In this document: piece after piece, positions 33,929 through 42,218 of the stretch
Layout: every line of letters starts with the position of its first letter
Numbering within the stretch: position 1 is the stretch's first letter
Source of the DNA: an uncultured Clostridia bacterium
Lineage (GTDB): Bacteria > Bacillota > Clostridia > Oscillospirales > Acutalibacteraceae
Direction: 5' to 3'
Length of the DNA: 64,000 nt
Assembly: GCA_947631705.1 (NCBI GenBank)
Contig: CANRMJ010000001.1
Coordinates: forward strand, 1 to 64,000
Translations under genes and position numbers: made by a program
Notes under the pieces: generated by a model
Databases searched by the model: none
What the model saw: only the letters and a program-made list of their open reading frames with translations
What the model was told of the DNA's origin: nothing

Positions 33929-34816
33929 TTAAAAATTAGTTTCTATAATTTTGCACACAAGCTCTTTTGATGGAAAATCGCAATATACCGTGCCGTAGTA
34001 ATTGCTTTTGCGAAGCGGATATTTCAAAAATTCGGCGTTTATAAAGCGGGCATTTTTTTGAGGTCCTTTAAGTCCGCCCGCGGTTGAGAGATAGTCGATT
34101 ATATATTTTCCGTCAAAGGGCTTTGCTCTGTTCAAAAAAGGCTTTATGCATTCGTTCCAGCGGGGAACGGGTTTATATTTAAACCTGTCCTGAATTATAA
34201 ACGACACGGCGTGTTCCCCGCTCGTTTTAAGAACAAGAGGGTTGGGAACTGCCTCGTCCTGCTCAACCCATTTTGAAAAATCAATTCCCGTGTTCAAATC
34301 GGTGAACTCGTTTCTTTTTTCCGATTTGCATCGGCGGATAAGAACTATTTTTCCTCTTGCCTCGCCGAGTGAGGGTATGCGGTTTTCGGCAAACCATTTT
34401 TCCTCGTTGCCATTGATATATGTATAAAATAAATTATCAAAGCACTTTTCGTCTTCGCTGTTGCTGTCGTTCTTAAACTGAAAAATAATCGTTTCGCTCG
34501 GATTTTCATTAAGAAAGCGATAGCAGTGACCGAGCACGTCCTCCATATCCATTTGCCTGCCGAGCCTGTTGGGCGTGTTGAACGCTTTTGCTATTCCGTG
34601 AACCATAACGAGCCTTTTTTCTTTAGACGCAACGCGTATGTCGAGCGCCCGAATTCCGAGGCAAAGCTGATTGTAAATATTCATATTTTGGCATTTGGAA
34701 ATGTGAGAAAATTGAACATACTGCGTAACGCAGTCGTGTGTGCCGGGAATATTGTATTGCAAAACGGGCTTGTTTGGGTCAAGCTCCTTCATCCAGTCAG
34801 ATGTGTTGATTTTCAT
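33929..34816 (-). CDS. Phosphatidylinositol-specific phospholipase C-like protein (295 aa)
   Basis: PI-PLC X-domain fold: the first catalytic histidine in YNIPGTHDCVT (H27), the GIRALDIRV strand and the second catalytic histidine in MVHG (H73), with NENPSETIIFQFKND downstream. Start taken at the ATG at 34816; a GTG three codons earlier is possible. No signal peptide is visible, unlike secreted bacterial PI-PLCs, so the protein may stay in the cytoplasm or leave by another route. It stands alone on the minus strand. Confidence 0.8.
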   Translation of the reverse strand: MKINTSDWMKELDPNKPVLQYNIPGTHDCVTQYVQFSHISKCQNMNIYNQLCLGIRALDIRVASKEKRLVMVHGIAKAFNTPNRLGRQMDMEDVLGHCYRFLNENPSETIIFQFKNDSNSEDEKCFDNLFYTYINGNEEKWFAENRIPSLGEARGKIVLIRRCKSEKRNEFTDLNTGIDFSKWVEQDEAVPNPLVLKTSGEHAVSFIIQDRFKYKPVPRWNECIKPFLNRAKPFDGKYIIDYLSTAGGLKGPQKNARFINAEFLKYPLRKSNYYGTVYCDFPSKELVCKIIETNF

Positions 34817-34915
34817 TATTATCACCGCTCTAATTATATCAGCTTATCGCCGTTTATTCAAGCGATTGAAAAACTGAGGGATATAATGTATAATTGAGAG
34901 CCGGAGGGCTTTGTT

Positions 34916-35371
34916 ATGCTGATTTTTGAAAAGAGCGGAGAGCTTAACCCCGAAAATGACAAAACAAACATCGTGATTCCTTTTGAAGTTCCCCGTGGAA
35001 TCGAAAAACTTGTTATTGATTATTCGTATTCCCCGAAAACGGAAAAAAACAGGGAAAAATCACTTGAAATTATCAAAAGCTGTATTAAAAAATATTCGGC
35101 GGCGGGAGAACCCGAGGATTATCTGCCTGTTAAAAATCTTATTACGCTTTCTCTTGACGACAGCTTGGGATATAGAGGAGCGGCGCACCGTCAGGCGGAT
35201 TCGCAGCACCACGAAATAAGCGCCGATTATGCGTCGAACGGATTTATAAAAGGAAAAATCACTGACGGCGTGTGGCGTGTTGTTTTAAATGTTCATTGCT
35301 GTGTCTGCAAGGTGAATTACATTATCAAAGTAAGCGGGGAGGAAAAAGCTGATGAAATATCTTCCTGTTGA
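34916..35371 (+). CDS. Conserved hypothetical protein paired with a PHP hydrolase (151 aa)
   Basis: No family recognised. A beta-rich protein with IVIPFEVPRGIEKLVIDYSYSPK at the start and a His/Asp-rich middle (GYRGAAHRQADSQHHEIS) that could bind metal. No signal peptide. Its last 20 nt overlap the PHP gene, so the two are translationally coupled and probably act together; it may correspond to the N-terminal module found fused to some PHP (CehA/McbA-type) proteins (inference). Confidence 0.65.
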   Translation: MLIFEKSGELNPENDKTNIVIPFEVPRGIEKLVIDYSYSPKTEKNREKSLEIIKSCIKKYSAAGEPEDYLPVKNLITLSLDDSLGYRGAAHRQADSQHHEISADYASNGFIKGKITDGVWRVVLNVHCCVCKVNYIIKVSGEEKADEISSC

Positions 35372-36302
35372 GCTCCATTGCCACACGGTTCATTCCGACG
35401 GCGATTTTCTGCCCGAACAGTTGCAGGCTGCCGCTGCGGCTGAGGGCTTGAGGCTTGTTGCGCTCACAGACCATAACACCTTCAGCGGCTGGAGAGAAAT
35501 GAACGAAAAAATATGCCCGTTTATCCGCGGAATTGAGTGGACAACGTATTTCGGTCATATGCTCGTTCTCGGAGCCGAAAAATTTGTTGATTGGCGCGAC
35601 GCCGTTCCCGATAATATAGACGAAAAAATCAGCCTTGTAAAAGCGGCAAACGGCGTTGTTGGAATAGCTCATCCGTTTCAGTGCGGCTCGCCTGTTTGCA
35701 CGGGTGGCAGATGGGAATTCAATGTGCAAAACTGGCAGAATGTTGATTATATAGAAATTTGGCACGAGGATTTTTCGCCGCTGAACACGGAAAACGGCAG
35801 AGCCTTGGATTTTTGGACGGAGCTGTTGGACAAAGGATATCGTCTTGCCGCCTCTTACGGCAGAGATTGGCACCGCCCGCAGAGCCCCGATAAGCATTTC
35901 GGCTGCACATATCTCGGCTTTGAAAACGGCGTGAACGAGCGGGAGGCTTTAAATGCCGTTCGACTTGGCAGAACAGTTGTTTCATCCGGCGCGAATTTCA
36001 GCTTTCGTGTTATCAGTAACGGCAGTGCTTATGATATTGGCGCAAACGTGCCATCCGGCGGCGCTGAGTTTCTGTTTAACTTAAACACACGCGAAAGAGA
36101 AACGCTGACGGGAACCAACAGTATAGAATATAAAACGGTAAGAATAGTTACAAACGGCGGAAAAACCGCCCTTGAAACAGATTATAAAGCCAAAAGCGCC
36201 TATCTGTATCTTGAAAAAGGCCATTGGTACAGAGCGGAGCTCCACGGAAAAATCAACGGCGGGGAAAAAATTCTTGCCGTAACGTCTCCTGTTTATTCAT
36301 AA
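35352..36302 (+). CDS. PHP-domain metallohydrolase, CehA/McbA-like (316 aa)
   Basis: The PHP motif ELHCHTVHSDG (H9, H11, D16) and LTDHNTFSG near residue 40, then GIAHPFQ near 105 and YGRDWHRP near 178, supply the trinuclear metal site. Members hydrolyse phosphoesters or carbamates; the substrate here is unknown. The C-terminal 90 residues are a beta domain (NLNTRERETLTG). No signal peptide. Overlaps the upstream gene by 20 nt. Confidence 0.85.
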   Translation: MKYLPVELHCHTVHSDGDFLPEQLQAAAAAEGLRLVALTDHNTFSGWREMNEKICPFIRGIEWTTYFGHMLVLGAEKFVDWRDAVPDNIDEKISLVKAANGVVGIAHPFQCGSPVCTGGRWEFNVQNWQNVDYIEIWHEDFSPLNTENGRALDFWTELLDKGYRLAASYGRDWHRPQSPDKHFGCTYLGFENGVNEREALNAVRLGRTVVSSGANFSFRVISNGSAYDIGANVPSGGAEFLFNLNTRERETLTGTNSIEYKTVRIVTNGGKTALETDYKAKSAYLYLEKGHWYRAELHGKINGGEKILAVTSPVYS

Positions 36303-36375
36303 CGCAAAGCGGGTGCTTTAACACGGCGCTCGGTCAAATTTGAGAGCCCGAGGTTTAATAAATGCAACGCAAAAG

Positions 36376-36410
36376 AAAAAACTCCGCCGAATTTCGGCAG
36401 AGTTTTTCTT
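36376..36410. terminator. Bidirectional terminator
   Basis: A-rich arm plus GCCGA (36386-36390) / TCGGC (36394-36398) and GAGTTTTT, one mismatch; T-runs on both strands. It serves the PHP gene and the convergent radical SAM gene. Confidence 0.85.
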
Positions 36411-36416
36411 TGTATA

Positions 36417-37838
36417 TTAATAATTTTTCGGGTCGTATTCGATTTTGCCCTCAGGAGTATCGCGGAAATACTGGGTAAACGGCTTGAAACGCTCTTTTTC
36501 CTCCCATATTTCTTTTGCCTTGGGCGCCCAGCTTTCAGCATAGGAATCGCATTTTGCGCAAAGCGCGTCGGCACTTTCCTCACACATAAGATTTGTTGAT
36601 TTTGCGCCGCTGCGCCGAACCATTTTTCGGAGCGCCTGCGGATTTTCAAGCATCGGGCAGGGGCGCAGCATATTTTTGTTGAATGGCTGCCCCTTGTAAT
36701 ATTCTCTGAAAAGCGGTGAATTAAGACATTCAAGAACGGATTTTTCCCGTATGTTTGAATCTGAATAGTGAATGAAAACGCAGGGCTCCGCGTCTCCTTC
36801 CGAATTAATATGAAAATAATTTCTTCCGCCCGCAATGCATCCGCCGACAAATTCGGCGTCGTTTTGAAAATCAACGGTAAATATCGGTTTGCCCGTTTTG
36901 CTGTTTCGTTTTTCTCTTATGCGGCGGTAAACGGTTTCGCGCTGTTCGGGGGTTAAAAGCAAATCTGTATCGGCGGAAACACCCACGGGCATATAGTGAA
37001 AATACCACATATATTTCGCGCCGCATTCTATCATTTTGTCGTAAAAAGCGTCGGAGGTCACGGCATTGTAATTTTTGCTTGTGTAGCAAACCGAAGTGCC
37101 GAAAAGGCAGCCGTGTTTTTTGAGAAGAGCCATTGCTTTAAGCGCCTTGTCGTAGGAGCCGTCGCCGCGCCGTTCGTCGTTCGTTTCTTTTGTGCCCTCA
37201 ATTGAGAGCGCAAGGCCGAAGTTGCCGCACCGCAGTAAATCCCTGCAAAATTCATCGTCAACAAGCGTGCCGTTTGTAAAAGCGAGAAAAATGCAATCGC
37301 TGTTTTCAAGCGCAAGGGTTATTATATCCTTTTTGCGTATAAGCGGTTCTCCGCCCGTAAACATAAAGAAATGGGTGCCGAGTGCCTTGCTTTCCCTGAT
37401 GATTTTTCTCATTTCATCAAGCGAGAGATTTGATTTATAGCCGTATTCGGCTGCCCAGCAGCCCTTGCATTTCAAATTGCACGCGGAGGTGGGGTCAAGA
37501 AGAATAACCCACGGAATGTTGCATTTAAGCTTTTCTCTGTTTCTGCGCAGGGCAGAGGTGCCTTCAAGCCCCAAATCAATGGCAAACGTCAGGGCGGCGT
37601 TTTTGAAAAGATTTTTGTCTATATCTCTTATACCGTCAAAAAGATATCTGTGCCATATGTTATCTTCATTTGAAATAATATCTATCGGTTTGGTAAAGGT
37701 GCTTTCGGGATACATTTTTCCCGCGAATTTTTTGCCGACCTTAACAAGGCGCAGCATATTCCGCTGCGGATTTTTATAGATGTATCTGAAAATTTCGTTA
37801 CCTATACCGTGAAGCATTTTACTTCTTGCTGAAGCCAT
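36417..37838 (-). CDS. Radical SAM protein with C-terminal Cys cluster (473 aa)
   Basis: The 4Fe-4S/SAM motif C120-x3-C124-x2-C127 (TSACNLKCKGCW) is followed by the GGEPL SAM-binding motif near residue 165. An N-terminal extension of about 105 residues precedes the barrel, and a Cys-rich tail (CIAGG, CVFIHYSD, CPMLENP, CEES, CAKC) is probably a SPASM-type auxiliary cluster. The substrate is unknown; no RiPP precursor or glycan genes are adjacent. It starts 33 nt after argS with an AGAGAGG site and is probably cotranscribed with it. Confidence 0.88.
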   Translation of the reverse strand: MASARSKMLHGIGNEIFRYIYKNPQRNMLRLVKVGKKFAGKMYPESTFTKPIDIISNEDNIWHRYLFDGIRDIDKNLFKNAALTFAIDLGLEGTSALRRNREKLKCNIPWVILLDPTSACNLKCKGCWAAEYGYKSNLSLDEMRKIIRESKALGTHFFMFTGGEPLIRKKDIITLALENSDCIFLAFTNGTLVDDEFCRDLLRCGNFGLALSIEGTKETNDERRGDGSYDKALKAMALLKKHGCLFGTSVCYTSKNYNAVTSDAFYDKMIECGAKYMWYFHYMPVGVSADTDLLLTPEQRETVYRRIREKRNSKTGKPIFTVDFQNDAEFVGGCIAGGRNYFHINSEGDAEPCVFIHYSDSNIREKSVLECLNSPLFREYYKGQPFNKNMLRPCPMLENPQALRKMVRRSGAKSTNLMCEESADALCAKCDSYAESWAPKAKEIWEEKERFKPFTQYFRDTPEGKIEYDPKNY

Positions 37839-37871
37839 ATTTAACCTCTCTTTAAGACTATCGTTTTCGGC

Positions 37872-39560
37872 TCACATTGACTCCGGCGCGCTTATTTTGA
37901 GCATAGTAAGGATATTTTTTATAGTATTCTTAACCGCGCCGCAAAGAAAGAGCCTTGCCTGCATAAGCCCCTCATCGTCCACCATAACGCGTCTTGCGTT
38001 GTAAAATTTGTGGAAAAGAGTTGCAAGTTCAATAACATAATGAGTGATTTTCGCGGGATTATATGATTTTGCCGCCGTGATTATTTCATCAGTAAGCGCT
38101 GAAAGATGGCGAATAAGCTCCGTTTCCTCCGGAGAATTGAGGCGGTCAAGCTCTTCGTCGGTCGGGGTGCGCAAAGTGATTCCCTCGTTTTGAGCTTTTT
38201 TCAGGATAGAGCATATGCGCGCGTGCGCATACTGAACGTAATAAACGGGATTTTGGCTCGTTTCGCGAACAGCCAAATCAAGGTCAAAATCAAAATGCGA
38301 ATCGGGCTCGCGGAGATTGAAGAAAAATCTTGCCGCGTCAATCGGAACCTCTTCAAGCAGAGTGTTTAGCGTTATTGCCTTTCCCGAACGCTTTGAAAGC
38401 TTTATGGTTTCGCCGTCGCGCACAAGATTTACCATCTGCATTATAACGCAGTCGAGCCGCGACACGTCTATTCCCAAAGCGGTAAGCGCCGCTTTTATTC
38501 TCGGCACATATCCATGGTGGTCTGCGCCTAAAACGTCCACCGCCTTGTCAAATCCCCTTGTTACAAGTTTATTGTAGTGATAAGCAATATCGGGCACTAT
38601 ATAGGTTGGCAGTCCGTTTGAACGGATAAGAACGATATCCTTGTCGTTCCCGAATTCCGATGCCTTAAACCACAGCGCACCGTCCTGTTCATAAGTTACG
38701 CCCGAATCTTTGAGCTTTTTGATGAATTTATCTACCGAGCCGTCTTTGTGAAGTGTGCTTTCCTTAAACCAGCGGTCATATTTTATTTTGTATTGCAGTA
38801 AATCGCGTTCAAGACCCTCTATATTTTTGGGCAGCGCGTAATCAACAAGCGCTTTTTTTCTCTCCTCAGACGGAGCGCTTACATATCTGCTGCCGAATTC
38901 GGCGGCAAAAGCCTTTGCGTGCTCCGTTATATCGGGACCCATATAAGCTCCCTCAGGCATTTCAATTCCGTCATTAAAAATCTGTAAATACCGTGCCTCA
39001 AGGGAAGACGCGAATTTTTCTATCTGATTTCCAGCGTCGTTAACGTAAAATTCACGGTGAACTTTATAGCCCGCGTATTCAAGAACGGAAGAGAGGCAGT
39101 CGCCTATGGCTCCGCCGCGTGCGTTTCCTATGTGCATAGGTCCCGTTGGGTTTGCCGAAACAAATTCAACAACAACGCTTTTTCCGCCGCCGAAATCCGA
39201 TTTTCCGTAATCGGCGCCCTTGGCAACAACGTCCTTTAAGATTTCTGTATAGTAGCGGCGCGAAAGGAAGAAATTTAAAAAGCCGGGGCCGGCAATTTCA
39301 ACCCTCTCAAAGAGTGTGCCCCTCAAATCAATATTTTTAACAATACTTTCGGCAATAATTCGGGGAGCCTTCTTAAAAGCCTTCGCGCCCGCAAGCGCCG
39401 TGTTTGCCGAAAAATCGCCGTTTGCGCTGTTTGCCGGCTTTTCAATGTTGAAATCAGGCAGCGGCTCGGCGGGCAGCTCGCCGTTTGCAACGGCTCTTCC
39501 GAGAGCCTCGATTATTTTTTCCCTTAACTCAAGCTGTGTTTGTTTAACCAATAAAGACAT
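37872..39560 (-). CDS. argS: Arginyl-tRNA synthetase
   Basis: Class I synthetase charging tRNA-Arg. The HIGH-type motif is SANPTGPMHIGNARGGAIGD near residue 130; the KMSKS counterpart is IKLSKRSGKAI; the C-terminal DALR domain (about 440-562) ends the protein. The start is put at the ATG at 39560 (MSLLVKQTQ...), with GGGA at 6 nt; the in-frame ATG at 39572 is too close to the GGAAAGG. A folded 5' leader with several palindromes precedes it. Confidence 0.96.
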   Translation of the reverse strand: MSLLVKQTQLELREKIIEALGRAVANGELPAEPLPDFNIEKPANSANGDFSANTALAGAKAFKKAPRIIAESIVKNIDLRGTLFERVEIAGPGFLNFFLSRRYYTEILKDVVAKGADYGKSDFGGGKSVVVEFVSANPTGPMHIGNARGGAIGDCLSSVLEYAGYKVHREFYVNDAGNQIEKFASSLEARYLQIFNDGIEMPEGAYMGPDITEHAKAFAAEFGSRYVSAPSEERKKALVDYALPKNIEGLERDLLQYKIKYDRWFKESTLHKDGSVDKFIKKLKDSGVTYEQDGALWFKASEFGNDKDIVLIRSNGLPTYIVPDIAYHYNKLVTRGFDKAVDVLGADHHGYVPRIKAALTALGIDVSRLDCVIMQMVNLVRDGETIKLSKRSGKAITLNTLLEEVPIDAARFFFNLREPDSHFDFDLDLAVRETSQNPVYYVQYAHARICSILKKAQNEGITLRTPTDEELDRLNSPEETELIRHLSALTDEIITAAKSYNPAKITHYVIELATLFHKFYNARRVMVDDEGLMQARLFLCGAVKNTIKNILTMLKISAPESM

Positions 39561-39690
39561 TTTAATTCCCATAGCCTTTCCGGCTACAAATAAATAAAAT
39601 AAAAATCTATATACGCCCTACGTAGCCGGATAAGGCGTATAGTGGGAATTTAGCCATCTCAAAATTATGCCATAGGCAAATTTTGAGGGC
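39561..39690 (-). promoter_or_regulatory. Palindrome-rich argS leader
   Basis: Three nested structures lie between the promoter and argS. The first is CTCAAAATT (39658-39666) / AATTTTGAG (39679-39687), with an inner TGCC-ATA-GGCA, so almost the whole of 39653-39690 folds. The second is TATACGCC (39610-39617) / GGCGTATA (39634-39641), enclosing CTACGTAG. The third is TAGCC (39572-39576) / GGCTA (39582-39586), whose loop on the minus strand is the GGAAA ribosome site. No T-box sequence is present. Confidence 0.6.
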
Positions 39691-39727
39691 ATTATAATCG
39701 TATTAGTGTGATTTTTCACACTAATAC
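39691..39727 (-). promoter_or_regulatory. argS promoter with 11-bp inverted repeat
   Basis: Minus-strand TATAAT (39696-39691) and a weak GTGAAA -35 (39719-39714). The -35 and spacer lie inside a perfect inverted repeat GTATTAGTGTG (39700-39710) / CACACTAATAC (39717-39727). It could be an operator or a hairpin after the DUF1934 gene; it lacks a T-run. Confidence 0.55.
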
Positions 39728-39735
39728 TTCCTTAA

Positions 39736-40170
39736 TTAATTCTGTTGATTTTTACTGAACGTCATATTCACTGTGTTTTTTGAGGCAACGGCGCCGTTTA
39801 TATCAATATCATACCTAAAGGTAAAGCTGCCGCAACCGTCCTGAACCTCTCCGGCCTCTATATCTCTGCCGTAAATTCCCATAAGGATCCCGCCGAATTC
39901 AGTGCCGTAATGGCAAAGATTCCTCTTTGCTTTCTCAATTGTGAGGCAGCTTCCGTGTTCGCCGGAACGCCTCATTTCAACAAAGCTCTCGTCTTTTTGA
40001 ATTCTCACCGTAACGTCTACGGGGGAATAAGGCGGTTCGCATTCCTCGGTGTATTTAACTATATACGCAAGCCCGTCGTCGCGCAGAGTGCCGATTGTTG
40101 TGAGCTCCGTTTTATCTTTTTGCATACCTGCCTGCTGTGTTCCTGTTATTTTTAAAACGATTCTGTCCAT
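39736..40170 (-). CDS. DUF1934 (YwiB-like) protein (144 aa)
   Basis: Small beta-barrel protein of unknown role. The DUF1934 look: N-terminal VLKITGTQQ, FVEMRRSGEHGSCLTIEKAKRNLCHYGTEFGGI and a final DINGAVASKNTVNMTFS strand. Its position immediately upstream of argS matches B. subtilis ywiB-argS. Follows murI by 2 nt. Confidence 0.88.
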   Translation of the reverse strand: MDRIVLKITGTQQAGMQKDKTELTTIGTLRDDGLAYIVKYTEECEPPYSPVDVTVRIQKDESFVEMRRSGEHGSCLTIEKAKRNLCHYGTEFGGILMGIYGRDIEAGEVQDGCGSFTFRYDIDINGAVASKNTVNMTFSKNQQN

Positions 40171-40172
40171 AA

Positions 40173-40988
40173 CTAAAACTTTTCCGTTAATTCTTTAAAT
40201 GTTACTTTGTCCGATATATCTATGCCAAGCAGAGTTTTCGCTATCATGGAAAAGTTCTGCGTTTTATCCGAAATATAATATTGCGCCGTTCCCTTGCGGC
40301 CTTTTTCGTTAGTGAGGGAGCTCTCTTCAAGAATTTTTTTAGCCTGCATAACTGCCTCAAATCCGTTGTCTATCAGCTTAACACCGCTGCCGGCAACGCT
40401 CTGAATGATGGGCGCGAGATGAGGAAAATGGGTGCAGCCAAGTATTATAGTGTCCACTCCGTCTTTCAGCAGAGGATCTATGTAGCGCCTTATTATTTCC
40501 CGCGAAATATAATCGTCTGTGTCTATCCAGTTGTTTTCAACAAGCGTTACAAGCACGGGGCACGAAACACCGAAAACCTCGGCTTTTGGCTCAAGAGCCT
40601 TTATTTCTTTTGTGTAGGCTCCGCTGTTTATTGTTGCCCATGTTGCCATAACGCCTATTTTGTTGTTTTTTGTGGCGTTAACAGCGGCTGCCGCGGCAGG
40701 CTTCACAACGCCCACAAACAGCTCCTTTATGCCCGAGGTGGCGTTCACCGCAACCGAAGAAACGGTTCCGCACGCCGCCATAATCAGCTTGCAGTTAAAC
40801 TGCTCCAAAAACGCAATGTCGTCTTTCGCGTATGCCTCAATCGTTTTTTCACTTCTTGAGCCATAGGGCACGCGCTGCGTGTCGCCGAAATAAATGATGT
40901 CTTCTTCCGGGAGGTATTTAAGCACCGCCTTAACGGCTGAAAGCCCGCCCAGGCCGGAATCAAATATGCCGATAGGTCTTTTATCCAT
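40173..40988 (-). CDS. murI: Glutamate racemase
   Basis: Makes D-glutamate for peptidoglycan. Both catalytic cysteines are seen, in IMAACGTVSS (about residue 73) and ILGCTHFPH (about 185), with the N-terminal IGIFDSGLGGLSA. 271 aa is the standard length. It shares one base with the ddl stop, a tight wall-precursor pair. Confidence 0.96.
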   Translation of the reverse strand: MDKRPIGIFDSGLGGLSAVKAVLKYLPEEDIIYFGDTQRVPYGSRSEKTIEAYAKDDIAFLEQFNCKLIMAACGTVSSVAVNATSGIKELFVGVVKPAAAAAVNATKNNKIGVMATWATINSGAYTKEIKALEPKAEVFGVSCPVLVTLVENNWIDTDDYISREIIRRYIDPLLKDGVDTIILGCTHFPHLAPIIQSVAGSGVKLIDNGFEAVMQAKKILEESSLTNEKGRKGTAQYYISDKTQNFSMIAKTLLGIDISDKVTFKELTEKF

Positions 40989-42055
40989 CAGATAATTCCT
41001 CCTCTTTCAAGAGCAAGCTCAATAAGCCTATCTATAAGTTCGCTGTAGGGAACGCCCACCGCCTCAAAAAGTTTTGGATACATACTGATAGGAGTCTGAC
41101 CGGGAATCGTGTTTATCTCGTTCAGCAAAATTTCGCCGCTGCCCTTTCTCACAAAGAAATCAACACGCGAAAGCCCTTCGCAGCCAAGCGCTTTGTATGC
41201 CCTTAAAGCCTCCGCCTTTATTTCCTCTCGTTTTTCGGTAGAAAGTCTTGCGGGAATAAGCGTCTGCGATTTTGGGTTGTTGTATTTCGCGTCAAAATCA
41301 TAGAATTCCGCGGCGGCAAGGATCTCCCCCACCTCGGCGGCGATCGGCTCGTTGTTTCCGAGCACGGCACATTCAACCTCATTGCCCTCTATGAATTCTT
41401 CAAGAACGCATTTTTTGTCTTCTCTCAGCGCCGTTTCAATTCCCGCGGCAAGCGATTTTCTGTCTGCCGCTTTGGAAATTCCCACCGAAGAGCCCGCGTT
41501 TGCCGGTTTTACAAATATGGGGTAACCAAGTTTTTCTTCCGCGCTTTTTATGCATGATTCGGGGTCTTTCATATAGTCATATTTTGAAAAAGAACACCAT
41601 TTTGCCTGTCTTATTCCAACCGCGTCAAGCACTGCGTTTGTAATGCTCTTATCCATGCAGACTCCCGATGATGTTGCGTCGCAGCCGACAAACGGTATTT
41701 GCGCAAGCTGCAAAAGACCCTGCACCGTGCCGTCCTCGCCGTTTTTACCGTGCAGCACGGGGAATACGGCGTCAAGATAAATCCGTTCGCCTGTATCGGT
41801 AACTATTCCGTGAATCGAGGAATCAGGGGCTATAAACGCCTTTTTAAGACTTTTTGAACCGAGCCATTTATCTTCGGGAAGCATTGAAATATCATCGTTA
41901 AAGAGATACCATTCGCCGTTTTTGGTTATGCCCATAAGCACTATATTGTATTTATCTCTGTTTATATTTGAAACGATCCCCTTTGCGGATATGGCGCTTA
42001 TATCGTGCTCCGACGACGCGCCGCCGAAAAGAATTGCGATTGTTTTTTTGTTCAT
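40988..42055 (-). CDS. ddl: D-alanine--D-alanine ligase
   Basis: ATP-grasp ligase. Motifs: ILFGGASSEHDISAISA (N-terminus), HGKNGEDGTVQG, the ATP-grasp GYPIFVKPANAGSSVGISKA and LNEINTIPGQTPISMYPKL. The ATG at 42055 is chosen: it has GAGGTG upstream, and the promoter's expected start near 42080 lies downstream of the alternative ATG at 42082, which therefore cannot be used from that promoter. 355 aa. Confidence 0.96.
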   Translation of the reverse strand: MNKKTIAILFGGASSEHDISAISAKGIVSNINRDKYNIVLMGITKNGEWYLFNDDISMLPEDKWLGSKSLKKAFIAPDSSIHGIVTDTGERIYLDAVFPVLHGKNGEDGTVQGLLQLAQIPFVGCDATSSGVCMDKSITNAVLDAVGIRQAKWCSFSKYDYMKDPESCIKSAEEKLGYPIFVKPANAGSSVGISKAADRKSLAAGIETALREDKKCVLEEFIEGNEVECAVLGNNEPIAAEVGEILAAAEFYDFDAKYNNPKSQTLIPARLSTEKREEIKAEALRAYKALGCEGLSRVDFFVRKGSGEILLNEINTIPGQTPISMYPKLFEAVGVPYSELIDRLIELALERGGII

Positions 42056-42085
42056 TAATCGGTGCACCTCATAAATATTCATATT

Positions 42086-42114
42086 ATTTTATCATATTAA
42101 AATTATCAATTCAA
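42086..42114 (-). promoter_or_regulatory. Promoter of ddl-murI-DUF1934
   Basis: Minus-strand TTGAAT (42114-42109), 17-bp spacer, TAAAAT (42091-42086). Confidence 0.65.
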
Positions 42115-42147
42115 TACAAATACGAGCTATATTTTAAAAAATATGTA

Positions 42148-42176
42148 GTGACAAATCAATATCGCGGTGATATAAT
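42148..42176 (+). promoter_or_regulatory. Promoter of the 42.2-kb hypothetical gene
   Basis: GTGACA (42148-42153), 17-bp spacer, TATAAT (42171-42176). Confidence 0.65.
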
Positions 42177-42218
42177 ATTGAACGAAAAACGGTAAAATTT
42201 TTTACGGGAGAGTTGTTT

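Noticed and set aside
39618..39641. REP/BIME-like element (CCGGATAAGGCG resembles enterobacterial repeats)
   Set aside because: Short chance similarity; the host signals are those of Bacillota and no second copy is seen in the window.
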